Assembly (NCBI GenBank): GCA_024138025.1
Contig: JAMXBD010002455.1
Location: forward strand, 62,001 to 126,000
Source of the DNA: Combretum micranthum
Taxonomy: Eukaryota > Streptophyta > Magnoliopsida > Myrtales > Combretaceae
Direction: 5' to 3'
DNA: 64,000 bases
The notes beneath the pieces were generated by a model. It saw nothing but the letters and a program-made list of their open reading frames with translations. It searched no databases and was not told the DNA's origin. Of the stretch, positions 21,154 to 33,341 are shown one piece after another (within the stretch, counting starts at the first letter, position 1; each line of letters begins with the position of its first letter). The position numbers and the translations under genes are program-made.

Positions 21154-24100
21154 TGTAAGCCCCAGAAAATTTCAATAAATAATTCTACAATGAACTTCGA
21201 AAATAAACCCTAAAAATCACTCCAAATTAAAACCGAATTTCGACAAGTCCTAAATCACGAACAAATCCAGAAATTTCTTAATCTTGAGAAAATGGAAATT
21301 CTTAAAAATAAAATAAGAACTCAACAGTCTTCAAATTCAAAACCATTATGTACGAAAAATTCCATATTTAACTCCGACTTATAAAATCGGGTAATATAAA
21401 ACCCAAAAACAAATTATTAAAAAGTAATAACGATTAACTTCGGAAATGAAACCCAATTCAAAAAATTCCAAAAACGTTAAAAGATATTAAATATTTACAA
21501 AAAAAAAAAAAAATTTAAGATACATTTATCAAATCAAATATGTTGTATAAATATAAAATATCAGTTTCCAAAGTGGCAAAGATCTAAACAGGAAAATCAC
21601 CTAGAAACCCTAAGTGGTATACAATAGTTTAAGTCCAACAATCTAGCGCCCCTAACCCTAGAGGCCGAGGTGTAGTTAAATATGTAGAATAGCTCGTAGT
21701 AATATAAGTTTGTTTAAAAATATCATATTGGTAAATTTTTGACCTATTTCGAACCCGTTTGGATACAGACTTCGAGAAGCGTGTCCCGACGCTCGAGATA
21801 TAAAAAATATTACCATTAGTACCGTTAGACTCTAAATTTCATAAGATTTTTAAATATATCAGTTATATAATTTTTCGGGTTATAAAAGTTACAGTTATAA
21901 CCTTTTTATCGTATTTTCATTACTATCGATAATTAATTAGTCTTTTGCACTATTTACTTTATTTCATTACACGATTTTATTATTCTTATAAAGCCTTATA
22001 TTTTTAGATTAATATTTTATATATTATAGAAAATTTTGTTTTTCCAAAATATAGTTAGTTCTGGCTTTTATGAGATTAAATTTCGTTTAAGATTCGATAC
22101 TAAAAATAAAATAAATTAATTTAATAATTGAAAAATATTTTTATTTTCATAAAATAATTTTTTAGAATTTTTGGGTTATAAAAATATCATTTATAGCCCA
22201 TATTCGCGTATTTTAATCATACCGGTATCATATTTGTTAAAATACTAAAATAATTCAAATAATTATTTAATTTTAATTATGAAAAATCTGCTACAAATAT
22301 TTGGAATAAATTTTCTAATTTTATTTTATTTTATTAAGAAATACTTTTACAACCCATACTTTCAAGTACTTACACATATTACTTCATTTTTCACTTCAAT
22401 CTTTCTACACTTATCCCACACTCCTTGGCAGAATTTTTGACCTCCTTTGCTACCATTGTCCTTTTATTTAATCCTAATTTGACTAAAATAATTATTTTCC
22501 ACTCCTTCTTAAAGAAGCAACACATGCACATTAATTACACAATTTAATTTCAAGTCAAAATTTCAACAAATTCCCTCTCTCTTTCCCAATCTCATTCACG
22601 TGAAGGCCCCCCAATTTTCTGCCTTGTTTTATTTTTTTTCTTCTTTCCTTCGTTTAATATACTCATTTTCTCTCTCTCTTTCATTTACTCACATTCCCTC
22701 TTTCATTCCTTAGCCTTTTTTTCTCTCTTTTTCCTCTCTTTTTCCTCTCTTTTTTTCTTCATTTTTGCTCTTGTTCTTCAAGAAACAAGCTGCCCCCTTC
22801 TTCTTCCATGAGCTCCCACACATATTTTTAAAGATTTCTAAGCAAATATTCTTCCCAAAGCTCCATAGGTGATATAGGTAAAGTGTAATGAAAGTTTCAT
22901 GCATCAAATGATCTTTCATAAGCTTAAAAGCTTAGGATGATGATGCCAAAAAAATGAAACACTCCTTTTCTCTAAAGTTAATCTCTTGTATCACTATTAT
23001 TTTCTTGTTTAAAGTTGTTATATTTTGTAGATATAACTTTTTGTAGCTTGGATTTTTGTTTATACCATAGATCTTGCTATTTGAGTTATTGTTTTTGTTA
23101 TTGCTTATGATTTATGCATATATTTCTCATTCACATGTGTTCATGCATTTATAACTAGTTTAGAAGACTAGATCTAGTTGTTTTGAGTTCATACATGCAT
23201 TAGACTTTTGTTTTATGATCATGAACAACTTGTAATAGCATGATGATAGTAGGAAAGTTGTAGAAAACCCAAAATCTATTTTATTTTCAACAAAAATCAT
23301 TTTTGAAAATTCGGATGAAAATAGAACCATATTTAGAAAAGTTGTTTTTCAACTTCAAAATGTGTATTTTTCATTTAAAATGAAGGGCTTAAGGTATAGA
23401 TAACATAAATGAGTGATTTTGATGAGCAAAGTTTAGATCTATTAGTTTAAAGTTTATTATCATGGGTTTCATTTAGATGTATGTTCATATTAAGTATAGA
23501 TCTTAGTTTTGAACTCAAACAAAATTGTGAAATTCGTATTTTGGCAAGACCCCCATTTAAAAACCACTTTCCAAGTGTCAAAAGTGATTTTCAAAAGTTA
23601 TTTTCAAAATTGTGAAATTCGTATGAGGGCTTAATGTATGTATATCATCAAGACTTCTTTTTACAAGAATCAAAAGTGATTTTCAAAATAAAAATTCTAT
23701 TTTCGGATTTTGGCCAAGGCATATTTTAAAAACATGTTTTCCAACTCCAAAATGAAGTTTTTATTTAAGAAACGAAAGACTCTTAGGATAGGATATGTAA
23801 GGAATGAATTTTCATAAGTTTAGATAGATTTTATCAAAAGATATGTCCAAAATTAAATTTTGTAAATTCGGATCTCAACAAAGACCAATTTTAAAACTCA
23901 TTTTTCAACTTCAAAACAAGGTTTTTATTAAGGAAATGGAAGCCTTAAGGGATAGGTTTGATTAGGAAATGATTTTTGAAAGACTAAATGAGTTTTACAA
24001 AAAAAAACAAGATCAAATGAATTTCTGAAAATTCGGATTTGAAAATAGCCAACAATTCAAACACTTATTTCCAAATGCCAAAATGATAATTTTGATAGGA

Positions 24101-26240
24101 AAATGGAAGTCCTAGGGTATATATATAATATTGACCAATTTTTGATAAGGATAAAAGAAGTTTATCAAAATATAATCTTAGAATAACAAGTGATTTCCAA
24201 GAATAGGTTAAACAATGTTTTCATTCTTTAAAATTTTGTAAAATTCGTACTTAGGCAAACCACCTATGTAAACACCTATTTTCTAACCTCAAAATGAAGG
24301 TTTTTATTGAAATAATGAACGTGATGGTTATATAGATCATCAACGTTGAGTTTTGATAAAATAAAGTATGATTTTGCAAGAAGAAAAACTATTTTTCTTA
24401 AGTCTAGTATAATTCAAAGTTTTGCAAAGTAAAAGTTTTCAAAAATAATTCTTGGTACTATATGTATACATATAGGTAGATCATCTCATAATCTTCATGA
24501 CTATAGCTTGTAAGTAATACATATATGCATGATGCATTGTAGACATAAAGTATGAAAGTTGAGTTTATCCAAAATTTGTAAATTTGGATGATTTCAAAAC
24601 CATGCCTTAAAAACCCGTTTATCAACTCCAAAACTTGTGTTTTATATGAAAAATGAAGAATTTAGGTCATAGGTATCATCATGGGATTTTCTAGGGAAAA
24701 ATATATAGAACAATGAGTAGAAATGAAGTAGGAAAAATTTAAGTTGTTGTCATTTTAGGAAATTCGTAAAATGGGATAATGGCATGAAAACTCATATTTT
24801 CCAAACTCAAATTAGAAATTTTATCAAAGAAATGAAGTCCTTAGTGGCTAGGCATGGTTGAGCCTTAATTTCTAAGTACCAAATGATTTTTTTTCACTTA
24901 AAGGAATCACTCAAAAAATTTTTACAAAATTCGGATTTGGAATCAACCCCACTTGAAAGCATGTTTACAAAGTGTAAAATAGAAATTTTTATGTAGAAAT
25001 GAAGGTCATAAATAATAAATATAATGAAAACTCAATTTTAACAAGGATAAGTATATTTTCTTGAAAAATAAATCCAAAACAAATGGAGATGACCAAAGTA
25101 AGGAAATTAGTTTTCTTGAAAGTTAATAGCCATAGAGTTTTGCAAATAAGAAGTTTCTAAAATTCCTTTTAGTAAATATTGATAAAAGAATGCATACATC
25201 AAGCTCATCTCATGTCATTCATGTTTAGGAGATCATTCATATTTCATGTATACTTGATTCATCAAATAGAAACATTTCAAACATTTACAAAACTATGTTT
25301 CGGAATCGAAAACCGTTATGATCAGATTTGATCCCTCTGTTTCGAGACCTAAATTTTTTCAAAACTTGAAAAAAAATATTATAAATAGATAGATCTTTCG
25401 AAGTAAATAGAAATCGATATATAGTTTGCGAGATTCCGAGTTAAAATGGCCAAGTTATGGCCGTTTTAAGTTGGAATTCTTGCTTAGGACGAGAGTTACG
25501 AATTTGATAGTTCGTATAAAATCGTTTGGATTAGTTTGAGTTGAAATACTTATTAGAGTATTTCTTCTTTTTAGGTAATCCCAAATCCGACAATTTACCC
25601 ACCGGATTGCTATTACTAAGAGACCGGTGATCCAATGGCCAAGTGAGTTTCTCCTTGTTTTGTTACCTTGATTGTGCTTGTAGTTAGTTGCATTAGAATT
25701 ATAGGAACAAGATAAAAATTGATATGAATAGAGATGGATATATGATGAGGTTGTGATGAATGTATGCCAAAGAATACTAAAGCATATCGAAACTGCGATT
25801 TGATTGGATAACTACACTATTCATATTATTTCTATTATGTGTATGATATTGGTTGGTCACTCTAAAGAATGTATAAATATTTTGACCTAACCAAAAAATT
25901 AAATTGATCATGCATCACATCGGACATATTGCATTTGGTAGCATGCTACTCCTATGCAAGTCGATCGGTATGGTCCGAGGACGTTGGGATGACGAACCGG
26001 TATCAGAGCTCATCAGGGGTACTAAGGCTTGTGGATGCATTCCTTGGATGAGCTAGCCGAGTCAAGTGCTAAGAGCCGAGGGCTTGGGAACTAGCTGCGG
26101 TCGTGTAGACTTCAATACCAGTCCTAACCCAAGATACAGAGGGCGTAAATCCGTTCTGTGTGTGGGTTCTGGATACCCATGCTAATTGCTTGCTCCGTGT
26201 TTGTTCATGCTAGATATGATTGACTATAACTTGCTTGAGA
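21154..26240 (+). repeat. A-type long LTR (>5 kb), 3' end displaced by the Athila-like element
   Basis: It starts TGTAAGCCCC and is collinear, inverted, with the complete solo LTR at 57433-62367 along its length, including the shared block at 25381-25470. It is interrupted at 26240 by the terminal TG of the Athila LTR; roughly the last 0.5 kb of the LTR should lie beyond the right end of the window. A low-complexity A run is at 21500-21513. The region 25920-26150 is GC-richer and contains GGTATCAGAGC by chance (see rejected). No gene. Confidence 0.8.
25381..25470 (+). promoter_or_regulatory. Shared LTR block (copy in A LTR)
   Basis: Shows TAGATAGATCTTTCGAAGTA, TTTGCGAGATTCCGAGTTAA and AAGTTATGGCCGTTTTAAG. 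The upstream companion motif is ATCAGATTTGATCCC at 25322-25336. Confidence 0.6.
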
Positions 26241-27250
26241 TGTGCTAATTAATATTGGATTTTCAAAGCATTTTATCCAGCAAGCGTACTGGCCTTATCT
26301 TGTAATATAGCATGAGTCAAGTGTTGATCCCATAGAGATCTATTAACTACTAGATAGTTATCAACTAATACTAATATCTAGGCAATTGATCTTTTAGAAT
26401 GATTAGATTAAGATTATCTAATTAAGTATTACTATGAATGTAGTGAGCTTTTGAAGAGAGTGATATGTTAGAAAAATGTGGGAAGGAGCAGAATCCACTT
26501 TAAACTATTGCCAATCAACTTGAAGTCATGTTATAATGATAATTAGATTCATGGATATTCATAAGAAATTGTAAAGATTTAAAAACAGATTTAAAAACCT
26601 TTTAAAACAAAAATAATCAATAGCTTCCGCTAAATAAATTATTCATGGAATCAAAATTACAATTATAAACCTTCCGATTCTATAATTGACTAATTTTATA
26701 TTAACATCCCCTAATTCCTTAGTGAGAAATCAATATAAAATATTACATTAGTATTCATGGACAATTTCTAAATTAGATTAAACTCCGCCGCTTCGCAATT
26801 GTAATTTAATCTCAATTTATGAATTCATATGAATCCTAATTTCCCTTCCGAGTTATTAGAATTCTTATACACCAAAGATATGATGAATAATCAGAACTCA
26901 ATATGAATATTCCATGATTCTAACTATCTTATAACATGGTTTCAAAGATCATTTTAGCATGTTTAAAGCTTCATCAACTTCTCACAAAAAGGATTTAGCT
27001 ACTCATGGATGATGATTCAAAAATCAGATAAGAAATTGCAAATGATTTCATTATGATCAAATATTCGATATATGAATTGCATAAAAGGAAAAGATCAGAT
27101 ATCACCAATTCAAAATATCAAAGCTTCACTTGCAATTTCTTGAAAACTTCAATATCTTCAAAAATCTCTATGAAATGCTAATTCTAATCTATGTATTGTA
27201 GTGCATTTCAGAGCTGCTTGGATTATTCTCAAAGTGAGGAGAAGACCCCC

Positions 27251-27258
27251 TATTTATA
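27251..27258 (-). promoter_or_regulatory. Athila LTR TATA box
   Basis: Minus-strand TATAAATAGGGGG, immediately downstream of the GC-rich segment. The identical motif occurs at 57164-57171 in the inverted copy, both followed by GTCTTCTCCTCACTTT. Confidence 0.8.
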
Positions 27259-27299
27259 GGAAAAATTTCGTAACAACTCATTAAAGAAAAATGGCAGTT

Positions 27300-27840
27300 T
27301 CAATTCAAAGCGGCAGTTATGGATCCTACGCGCGGCTTATAGGCGGCGTATCTTCAATTCTCCTTTGCGCAGGCAGTGCACAGGCAGCTTTCAACGTCAG
27401 TTACACATGTAGGCCGCTTCTACGTCGGTGGCTTAGATGTAGATCTAGCCGGCGTATGTGATCAGAATGAAGTTACAGCAATTTATAACGAAAGCCATCC
27501 AAAAGCCAGCGGCTTTGACACCGGTAGACACTCCAACAGATTTGTCTCTTCAATTTCTTCCAAGCTTTGTTATCTTCATGTCTCTTCGATCTTTGACCGA
27601 CACTGCCCCAACACGGCGGCTTAGGAGCCGGCTTATAATGTAACTCCTTCAAAGCTGGTGATGTTTCAATTCTGGGCTGTCGGCCTTCCATGTACGCTGG
27701 CCTGTTGAACTTCTACGCCGGCGGCTTTGAGGCGGCGTAAAGTTGCTTGAGTTAAAGGCTGGCAAAGCTGGTAGTGTTGGTGGCGGCCTTGGGTGTAAGC
27801 CGTCTGAACGCCGGCGCTTTGAATGTTGAATTGCCGGCGT
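27300..27840 (-). other. GCCGGC-rich segment in the Athila LTR
   Basis: Dense repeats of GCCGGC, GCCGCC, CGCCGG and related short palindromes in otherwise AT-rich DNA, lying upstream of the TATA box. A paralogous stretch lies at 56590-57110 (inverted copy), and a compositionally similar one at 31560-32040 in the internal region. Possible binding-site array or hairpin-rich element; not coding. Confidence 0.6.
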
Positions 27841-28013
27841 AGACTTGAAATTAGTCAAATTTCTTCTTGTTTTAATTTTTCCCATTTTCTCTCAAAGTTT
27901 CTTGTTTTGATTTCTTAGTCCAAATTAGTCCTGAAACATGAATTTTAATCAAAACAAATATCCATTCTAGCTCTTATGAATATCAACAAGTTGTATAAAA
28001 TATGATCTTATCA

Positions 28014-28025
28014 ATTCCCCCACAC
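28014..28025 (-). other. Polypurine tract of the Athila-like element
   Basis: Minus-strand GTGTGGGGGAAT directly in front of the LTR start TGATAAG. The inverted copy has a similar GTGGGGGGAAT at 56435-56445. This is the plus-strand primer site for reverse transcription. Confidence 0.8.
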
Positions 28026-29466
28026 TTGAACTTTTGCTTGTCCTCAAGCAAAATGAAGAATAAAATGAAATCTCTTATAGATAGTACAATTTTCCCAATT
28101 TAATCACAATTTCTTTAACTTGTTTTTCTTGTATCTATTGCTCTAACCATACCAATTTCTTGTAATTAGAGTACTATAATCAAAATTTAGGAGTTAATCC
28201 AAACAAAACAAGTTTTAATCTCAACTTTTAACAAAAGAACATTCTATTCAAAAGCAAATACTCAATCCACTAAGGAAAAATACTCATTTAAACTTCATTG
28301 GATTTCTAGCTTATATATATTCTAAGTAACACTAAATGAAAGCATGTGGTATCTACTTTTTCCTTAGAATTTCTCCTTCTTTATTATAAGTCTCCTTTAT
28401 TTGCATATTTGCATTCATTTTTCTTTTTCTTTTTCAAGCATTTATTTTCTTTTTGGGAGGTTTTTGCCTCCATCTTTTTGCTTTTCAAAGCTCATGAATT
28501 GAACTTTTGCCATTCTTCCCTTCTCGTTACAGTGAGTTCATTGAGTCGGCACATCCCAGGCTCATCACCTAAGTGACCAGGTTTCAAAATACCCCTAAGA
28601 ACTCTTCCTCACTTTAACATTCAAGTTCAGATACTCATAACTCAAAATTTCAAGTCAGAGGAGTAGTGGCTATGCTTGTTTCTTTCTTTTTGAATGCAAT
28701 AACAATATCAAAGACTTATTTTTATGAAGGATCACTAAGTTTAAAAGTTTCTTCTACCTCTTTCACTAAGTGTTAAAATTCAAAGAATATATACAAACTA
28801 AAATTTCCTAGAAGTAGACCTGTTTATTTTTCACAAAAGGACTCGATCAGCTCTTAAATTTCCAATTCCAAAGTTAAAAATAAAGTAAACTTGTTTCTTA
28901 AGGATTTTACAACTTAATTTTAACTTAGTAAACCAATCACAACAGCAGGTGAGTAAGATACTTTTACAAGTCAATTTCATTGCTTTCAGTCTTTACTTTT
29001 GTACTATCTCCAATTTCAAGAGATTTTTGAAAAAATTTTGGCATAATTTCCTCATAATTTGCTTTCAAACCAAAAATACAAGGTGGGTATTTTCAATATA
29101 AATAACAGCAGACAACAGATCATATTTATCACTTCAATTCAACACTTCATGCAATTTATCCCTTCCCCCACACTTCAACTAAACAGTGTCCTCACTGTTT
29201 TGCAACAAATTAAATCATAGGAAAGGAATAAGAAAGAATTTGATACTTCCCTGAAGTCATCAGTTGTTTCATAATCATCAAAATTTGCATTGCAAGAGAA
29301 TTTGCTTTGCTGCTTTCCTGTAATCACTAAAAGAAAAACAAAAATAAAAGCAAAAAATAAAAGCAGAAAAATAAAGGAGTCCACCCACAGGAACTTGGGT
29401 GCTCAATAAATATACAGGCCAAGATAAAAATATAAACAATAAAGATCAAATGAGCTAGCAACGTCT
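28026..29466 (-). other. 3' untranslated region of the Athila-like element
   Basis: AT-rich, no sustained reading frame. The whole stretch recurs inverted at 55000-56434. A second G-rich tract (minus-strand AAGTGTGGGGGAAGG, near 29160-29174, matching 55285-55299) has the look of an additional internal polypurine tract. Confidence 0.7.
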
Positions 29467-30722
29467 CTAGCTCTCTGGCCCTGGACTGGGTCTGCTGCTA
29501 TCCTCAGGAGTATGTCTCTATGTGTCTCCTGGGCTGGCGTCTGTGTGTGCTCTAAACTGAGCCTATCTAGTGATGTGAGCTGTGCCTAGACTCAGATGAA
29601 GTCTCGTATGTCATGCCAGCCCCTGTCTCTGGGCTGATGCAGCAGATGGCCGTCCTCAACGCCTCAAAGATAGACTTCCGAAACTTCTTGTTTTTCTTTC
29701 TTTCCTTCTCTTGTCTATCCTTGAGCTCCTGGTTTTGGCTCTTCAGCTCCTCAATATCCAGCCTAAGCTAGTCCATACCATATGCTGCTAAAGTGCCTGC
29801 AGGAGGAGGAGGAGCAGATGTGGATGGAATCTCAAATGAGCATCTCCAGGAAAGATATCCTGGAGCTCGACCTCCTCCAACCGGTGGCTGTGCTGCTTGG
29901 GGTTTTTCAGCAATCCCCAGCCTCGAATGGTGCAGATATATCTTCTTACACTCAAATACTCATCATCCTGTGGAGGCTCAAAAATGTCCATCCCCTTCAG
30001 TAATCGAGTGCCAACCACAGGACTCGAGTCCTGGTATCATCTGCCTGCCGGTAGATAAAATTTGCTATCTCCACCCCTAAATCAATTCTGTAGCCTCTAA
30101 TAAGGCTAAACAAGTAGAACATTGAAACTAGTCACCTTGCTGTGACTAGTCTTCTTGCAACTCAGTGTGTGCAAGAATATGGTGGAGCAGCTTGTGCTCA
30201 ACAGCACGAAAAGATGTGGCCAGACTTGGGGGGACGAAGGCTCATTTGCTCTCTCAGGAGCAACCAGCTGAAACCAATATGCCTCCTGGGTCATGATCTT
30301 CCCCTAGGCCAACTGTTGGCAGATTCCTATTTTCTTGCTCATTATCATACAGTCCAATAGGTGGCCCATCTGCTTTAATTTGACCTCCCTGATCTGCCCA
30401 AATGCTTGAAATTGAAAAGTGGACTCCTCTCGATCAGGGATGTTCTTTAAAGTGGACAAGAACTCAATCGTCAAGTTCTTGTATGCAGGCTCCCGAAAAT
30501 CAAATAGTCGGATCCAAGCTGGATCTTGGACAATTTCTCTGATTTATCAATGATCCCAAACTCATCCTAGTAAGCATAGTCTAAATACTGTGTATTTAAG
30601 AAGTCCATTTTCACGAGCCTCTTTTTTCTGTCCTTGGCGTATTGCTGACTAGACAAATCTCTGGTCTGTGAACCAGATGTAGAGGAGTCAGTCGTCCTTG
30701 GTCGTTTTTGCCTTGGAGCCAT
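29467..30722 (-). pseudogene. ATHILA ORF1-type extra gene downstream of pol, broken
   Basis: On the minus strand the ATG at 30722-30720 opens a basic N-terminus (MAPRQKRPRT) rich in Lys, Arg and Ser. It is followed by frame-broken segments with the feel of the ATHILA ORF1 family (Pfam PF03078). The C-terminal part is a Glu/Gln/Lys-rich coiled coil (RLDIEELKSQNQELRDRQEK, encoded on minus 29790-29690, better preserved in the copy at 54688-54999), ending at the stop 29469-29467. In Athila elements an ORF after integrase is sometimes called env-like; its role is not established. Several stops and shifts interrupt it. A splice-acceptor-like TTTATTTGCAG directly precedes the ATG. Confidence 0.65.
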
Positions 30723-30723
30723 T

Positions 30724-31435
30724 CTGCAAATAAATTGATCTTAATTAGAAACGAGGAATGCACAATTTCAATGAAATTTTTTATGCCTAAAACATGAGTT
30801 AAAACAATTTGGAGATCAAGGCTATAATTAAGTGAAGCTAAGAAATCATTGAATTGCATGGATCATTTACACTTGCACAATACAATCAAAGCTGGCAGCT
30901 TAGGTTGGCCATCTCAAAATTGAACGTTGGAATTTCAAAATTTTCAAATAAAACGATTTTAAAAAATTTTTCATTAAAAGTCCCAAAAACATTTTCATAC
31001 TGAAATTTTCATCAAAATTGAGCACAATTCCAAATTCCAAGTTCAATTCGTGCCAAATCGATCACAATGCAAGAATTGGAGCTACTAATTAGTATAAGAA
31101 TTTCCAAATCCAGCAGCCACAACTTCAATTTCTCAAAACCCAAATTCGAAATTTCATCATTTATAAGCTCAAGAACCCTAATTTTCTAATATGAGCAGCA
31201 ATTATAGATCAAGCCAGCTCAAGGATCATATATGCACAGATAGGAATAAAGCATGTATGGAACAAAATGTAGCTTGAACAGAACATCATTACAGCAATCA
31301 ATTCTATCAAGATTGAAGTTCATATCCCATTTACGAAAAACAATCAATCTCAGTTTAATCTATGAGCGAATTGACAAATCAAAGCAATGTAATAGATTAA
31401 ATAGAGAACTAAGAGTAGAGATCAATGGAACTTAC
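30724..31435 (-). other. Candidate leader intron in front of ORF1
   Basis: On the minus strand, GTAAGT at 31435-31430 follows a leader-like stretch, and TTTATTTGCAG ends at 30724, one base before the ORF1 ATG. The 712-nt interval is AT-rich and has no ORF. Spliced subgenomic mRNAs for the gene after pol are known for some env-like retroelements; here it is a prediction from signals only. Confidence 0.4.
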
Positions 31436-31560
31436 TTGTACAAGCTAGATTCACCGCAATGAGCTGTGGGATGATTGAGTGAGAGCAAAGACTAAGTGTG
31501 AGAGAGTGACTATAAGAGAATGAGAAAGAGAGAGAGAGATCGTACCTGTTAAAAGAGATC
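31436..31560 (-). promoter_or_regulatory. CT-rich leader upstream of ORF1
   Basis: On the minus strand a CTCTCTCTCTCT tract (plus GA tract around 31527-31540) and repeated CTCTC/CACTCTC words precede the donor-like GTAAGT. This is typical of a plant 5' leader. No clear TATA box was found between it and the GC-rich stretch at 31560-32040, so an independent promoter is only a suggestion. Confidence 0.35.
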
Positions 31561-32040
31561 TGCAGATTGTATGCCGACATTTCTATCGTGTAAGCCGCCG
31601 GCTCACAGCTAGTGTAACCGAAAAAAAATTCATACCGAGAGCATCAGGTTGGCAGTTTACCCATTTACATTGCCGGCTTAGACGTATACACCAGCTAAAA
31701 GCTGGCGGCCTATATCCCCAGGTGTCGGCTTTGATCGGGATTTTTCAAAACCTCAGAAATCTTGAACATACGCTGGCATTAAGCCGGCGGCTTTTACCTT
31801 TCCATTGCCGGTGTATATGTTGTTCTCAAACGCTGGCATGTAAGCCGGCGGCCTTTACTTTCCCATTGTCGGCTTCTTCTGCGGTGCTCACCTACTCCTG
31901 TACTGACATTTACGCCGGCCTAAAGCTGGCGGCGTTGAACCGACTTTCCTTGTTTTTTCAAAGCTTGCTCAAGGCTGGCAGCCTTGAGCCGGCCTTTAGT
32001 GTTTTCAATTTTTTTCTTTTAAATATCACCTAACCGGTCC
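31560..32040 (-). other. Second GCCGGC-rich segment, between integrase and ORF1
   Basis: Many copies of GCCGGCGGC, CGCTGGCAT and related words. It includes a diverged tandem pair (31770-31829 and 31830-31890) sharing CGCTGGCAT-AAGCCGGCGGC. In composition it mirrors the LTR segment at 27300-27840. Immediately to the right (32042-32195) is a poly-A run (32060-32079) and unremarkable sequence. Confidence 0.55.
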
Positions 32041-32195
32041 ACACTAAAAACAAAGTTAGTAAAAAAAAAAAAAAAAAAAACTATTCTTAAATTAGACATG
32101 GGTTACCTCCCAAGAAGCGCTTAGTTTAAAGTCGCTTAGTTCGACTTTCCTGATCTGATTATAGTTCTTTGAGATTCATGACAGTAGTAGTACTG

Positions 32196-33340
32196 TCAAG
32201 ATTTTCCCTCAAAATAATATTTGAGCAGTTGCCCATTCACTTTAAAAGTCCGATCATCCTCAGTTTTCAATTCCACCGTGCCATATGGAAAAACTTTTGC
32301 AATCTCAAACGGTCCCGACCATCTTGACCGTAATTTTCCAGGAAACAACTTCAAACGAGAATTGTAAAGTAAAACTTTTTGTCCAGGCAAAAATTTCGTT
32401 TGATGATGTTTCTATCATGCCATTTCTTTGCTCATTCTTTATAGATACGAGCACTTTCAAATGCCTCATTCCTCCATTCTTCCAGCTGATTTAATTGAAG
32501 CAATCTATTTTTACCTGTAGCTTTTTCATCAAAGTTAAGAAATTTTATGGCCCAATATGCTTTGTGCTCAAGTTCTACAGGAAGATGACATGATTTATAA
32601 AAAATAATCATATATGGGGATATTCCAATAGGGGTTTTAAAAGCAGTCCTGTAAGCCCATAATGCATCATCTAATTTTGAAGACCAATCTTTTCTTGATG
32701 CATTAACAGTTTTTTCCAAAATCTTTTTTATCTCCCTATTGGAAACTTCAACTTGCCCACTAGTTTGTGGATGATAGGGGGTAGCTACTTTATGTGTAAC
32801 ACCATATTTTGCTAAAAGTTTTTCGAATTGCTTGTTACAAAAATGAGACCTCCCATCACTAATTATAGCTCTGGGCACCCCAAATCTGGTAAAAATATTC
32901 TTTTTCAAAAGTTTTAAAACTAGTCAGGCATCGTTTGTTTGAAAAGCAACAGCTTCAACCCACTTTTACACATAATCAACTGCCACAAGTATGTATTTAT
33001 TTGAAAAAGATGGGGGGAAAGGACCCATAAAGTCAATCCCCCAAACATCAAAAAGCTTAATTACCAGAATATTGTTGTGGTAATTCATGCCGTTTAGAAA
33101 TGTTACCTGTCTTTTGACATTGAGCACATGACATAATGAAGTTCTTGCAGTCACGAAATAAGTTAGGCCAATAAAACCCAGATGATAACACTTTAGCTAC
33201 AGTCCTTTGAACACCAAAGTGTCCCCCTGCTTCTCTTGAATGACAGTGTTCTAAGATGCTCAGCTGATCAGATTCAGGTACACATCCTAATTATTTGATC
33301 AGCACATTTTCTGAACAGATATGGTTCATCCCAAAAATTT
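32196..33340 (-). pseudogene. int: Athila integrase, broken by stops
   Basis: Integrase inserts element cDNA into the chromosome. On the minus strand a degraded HHCC zinc region (about 33270-33130) is followed by the core. The first catalytic Asp is in [10 protein letters not shown] (33154-32966 piece). The second is in ISDGRSHF and the Glu in [10 protein letters not shown] (32908-32432 piece), with 35 residues between them as in a D,D35E integrase. The C-terminal GPF/Y-type module ([20 protein letters not shown]) is in 32390-32196. A stop after VAVDYV, another nearby, and a shift before the C-terminal piece make it a pseudogene. It follows RNase H as usual in Ty3/gypsy pol. Confidence 0.85.
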
Positions 33341-33341
33341 T

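Larger units (their letters stand above)
26241..28013 (-). repeat. 3' LTR of the Athila-like element (1.8 kb)
   Basis: On the minus strand it starts TGATAAGATCATATTTTATA right after the polypurine tract and ends TTAATTAGCACA. The same sequence occurs inverted at 56446-57432 plus 62373-63097. Its inner end also matches the beginning of the 5' LTR at 63587-64000. The middle (27300-27840) is a GC-rich segment full of GCCGGC-type words, followed downstream by the TATA box at 27258-27251. The overlapping short ORFs at 27376-27885 are by-products of that composition. Confidence 0.88.

Noticed and set aside
25999..26009. GGTATCAGAGC, identical to the core of a chromovirus-type initiator-Met primer binding site
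   Set aside because: It lies inside an A-type LTR, not after an LTR end (no TG...CA terminus or GTGACA precedes it). The surrounding GC-richer region has a counterpart in the C-type LTR at 20100-20300.
27376..27885. Overlapping ORFs in the GC-rich Athila LTR segment
   Set aside because: Several frames are open on both strands because GC-rich sequence lacks stops; the sister copy at 56505-57066 is open in different frames.
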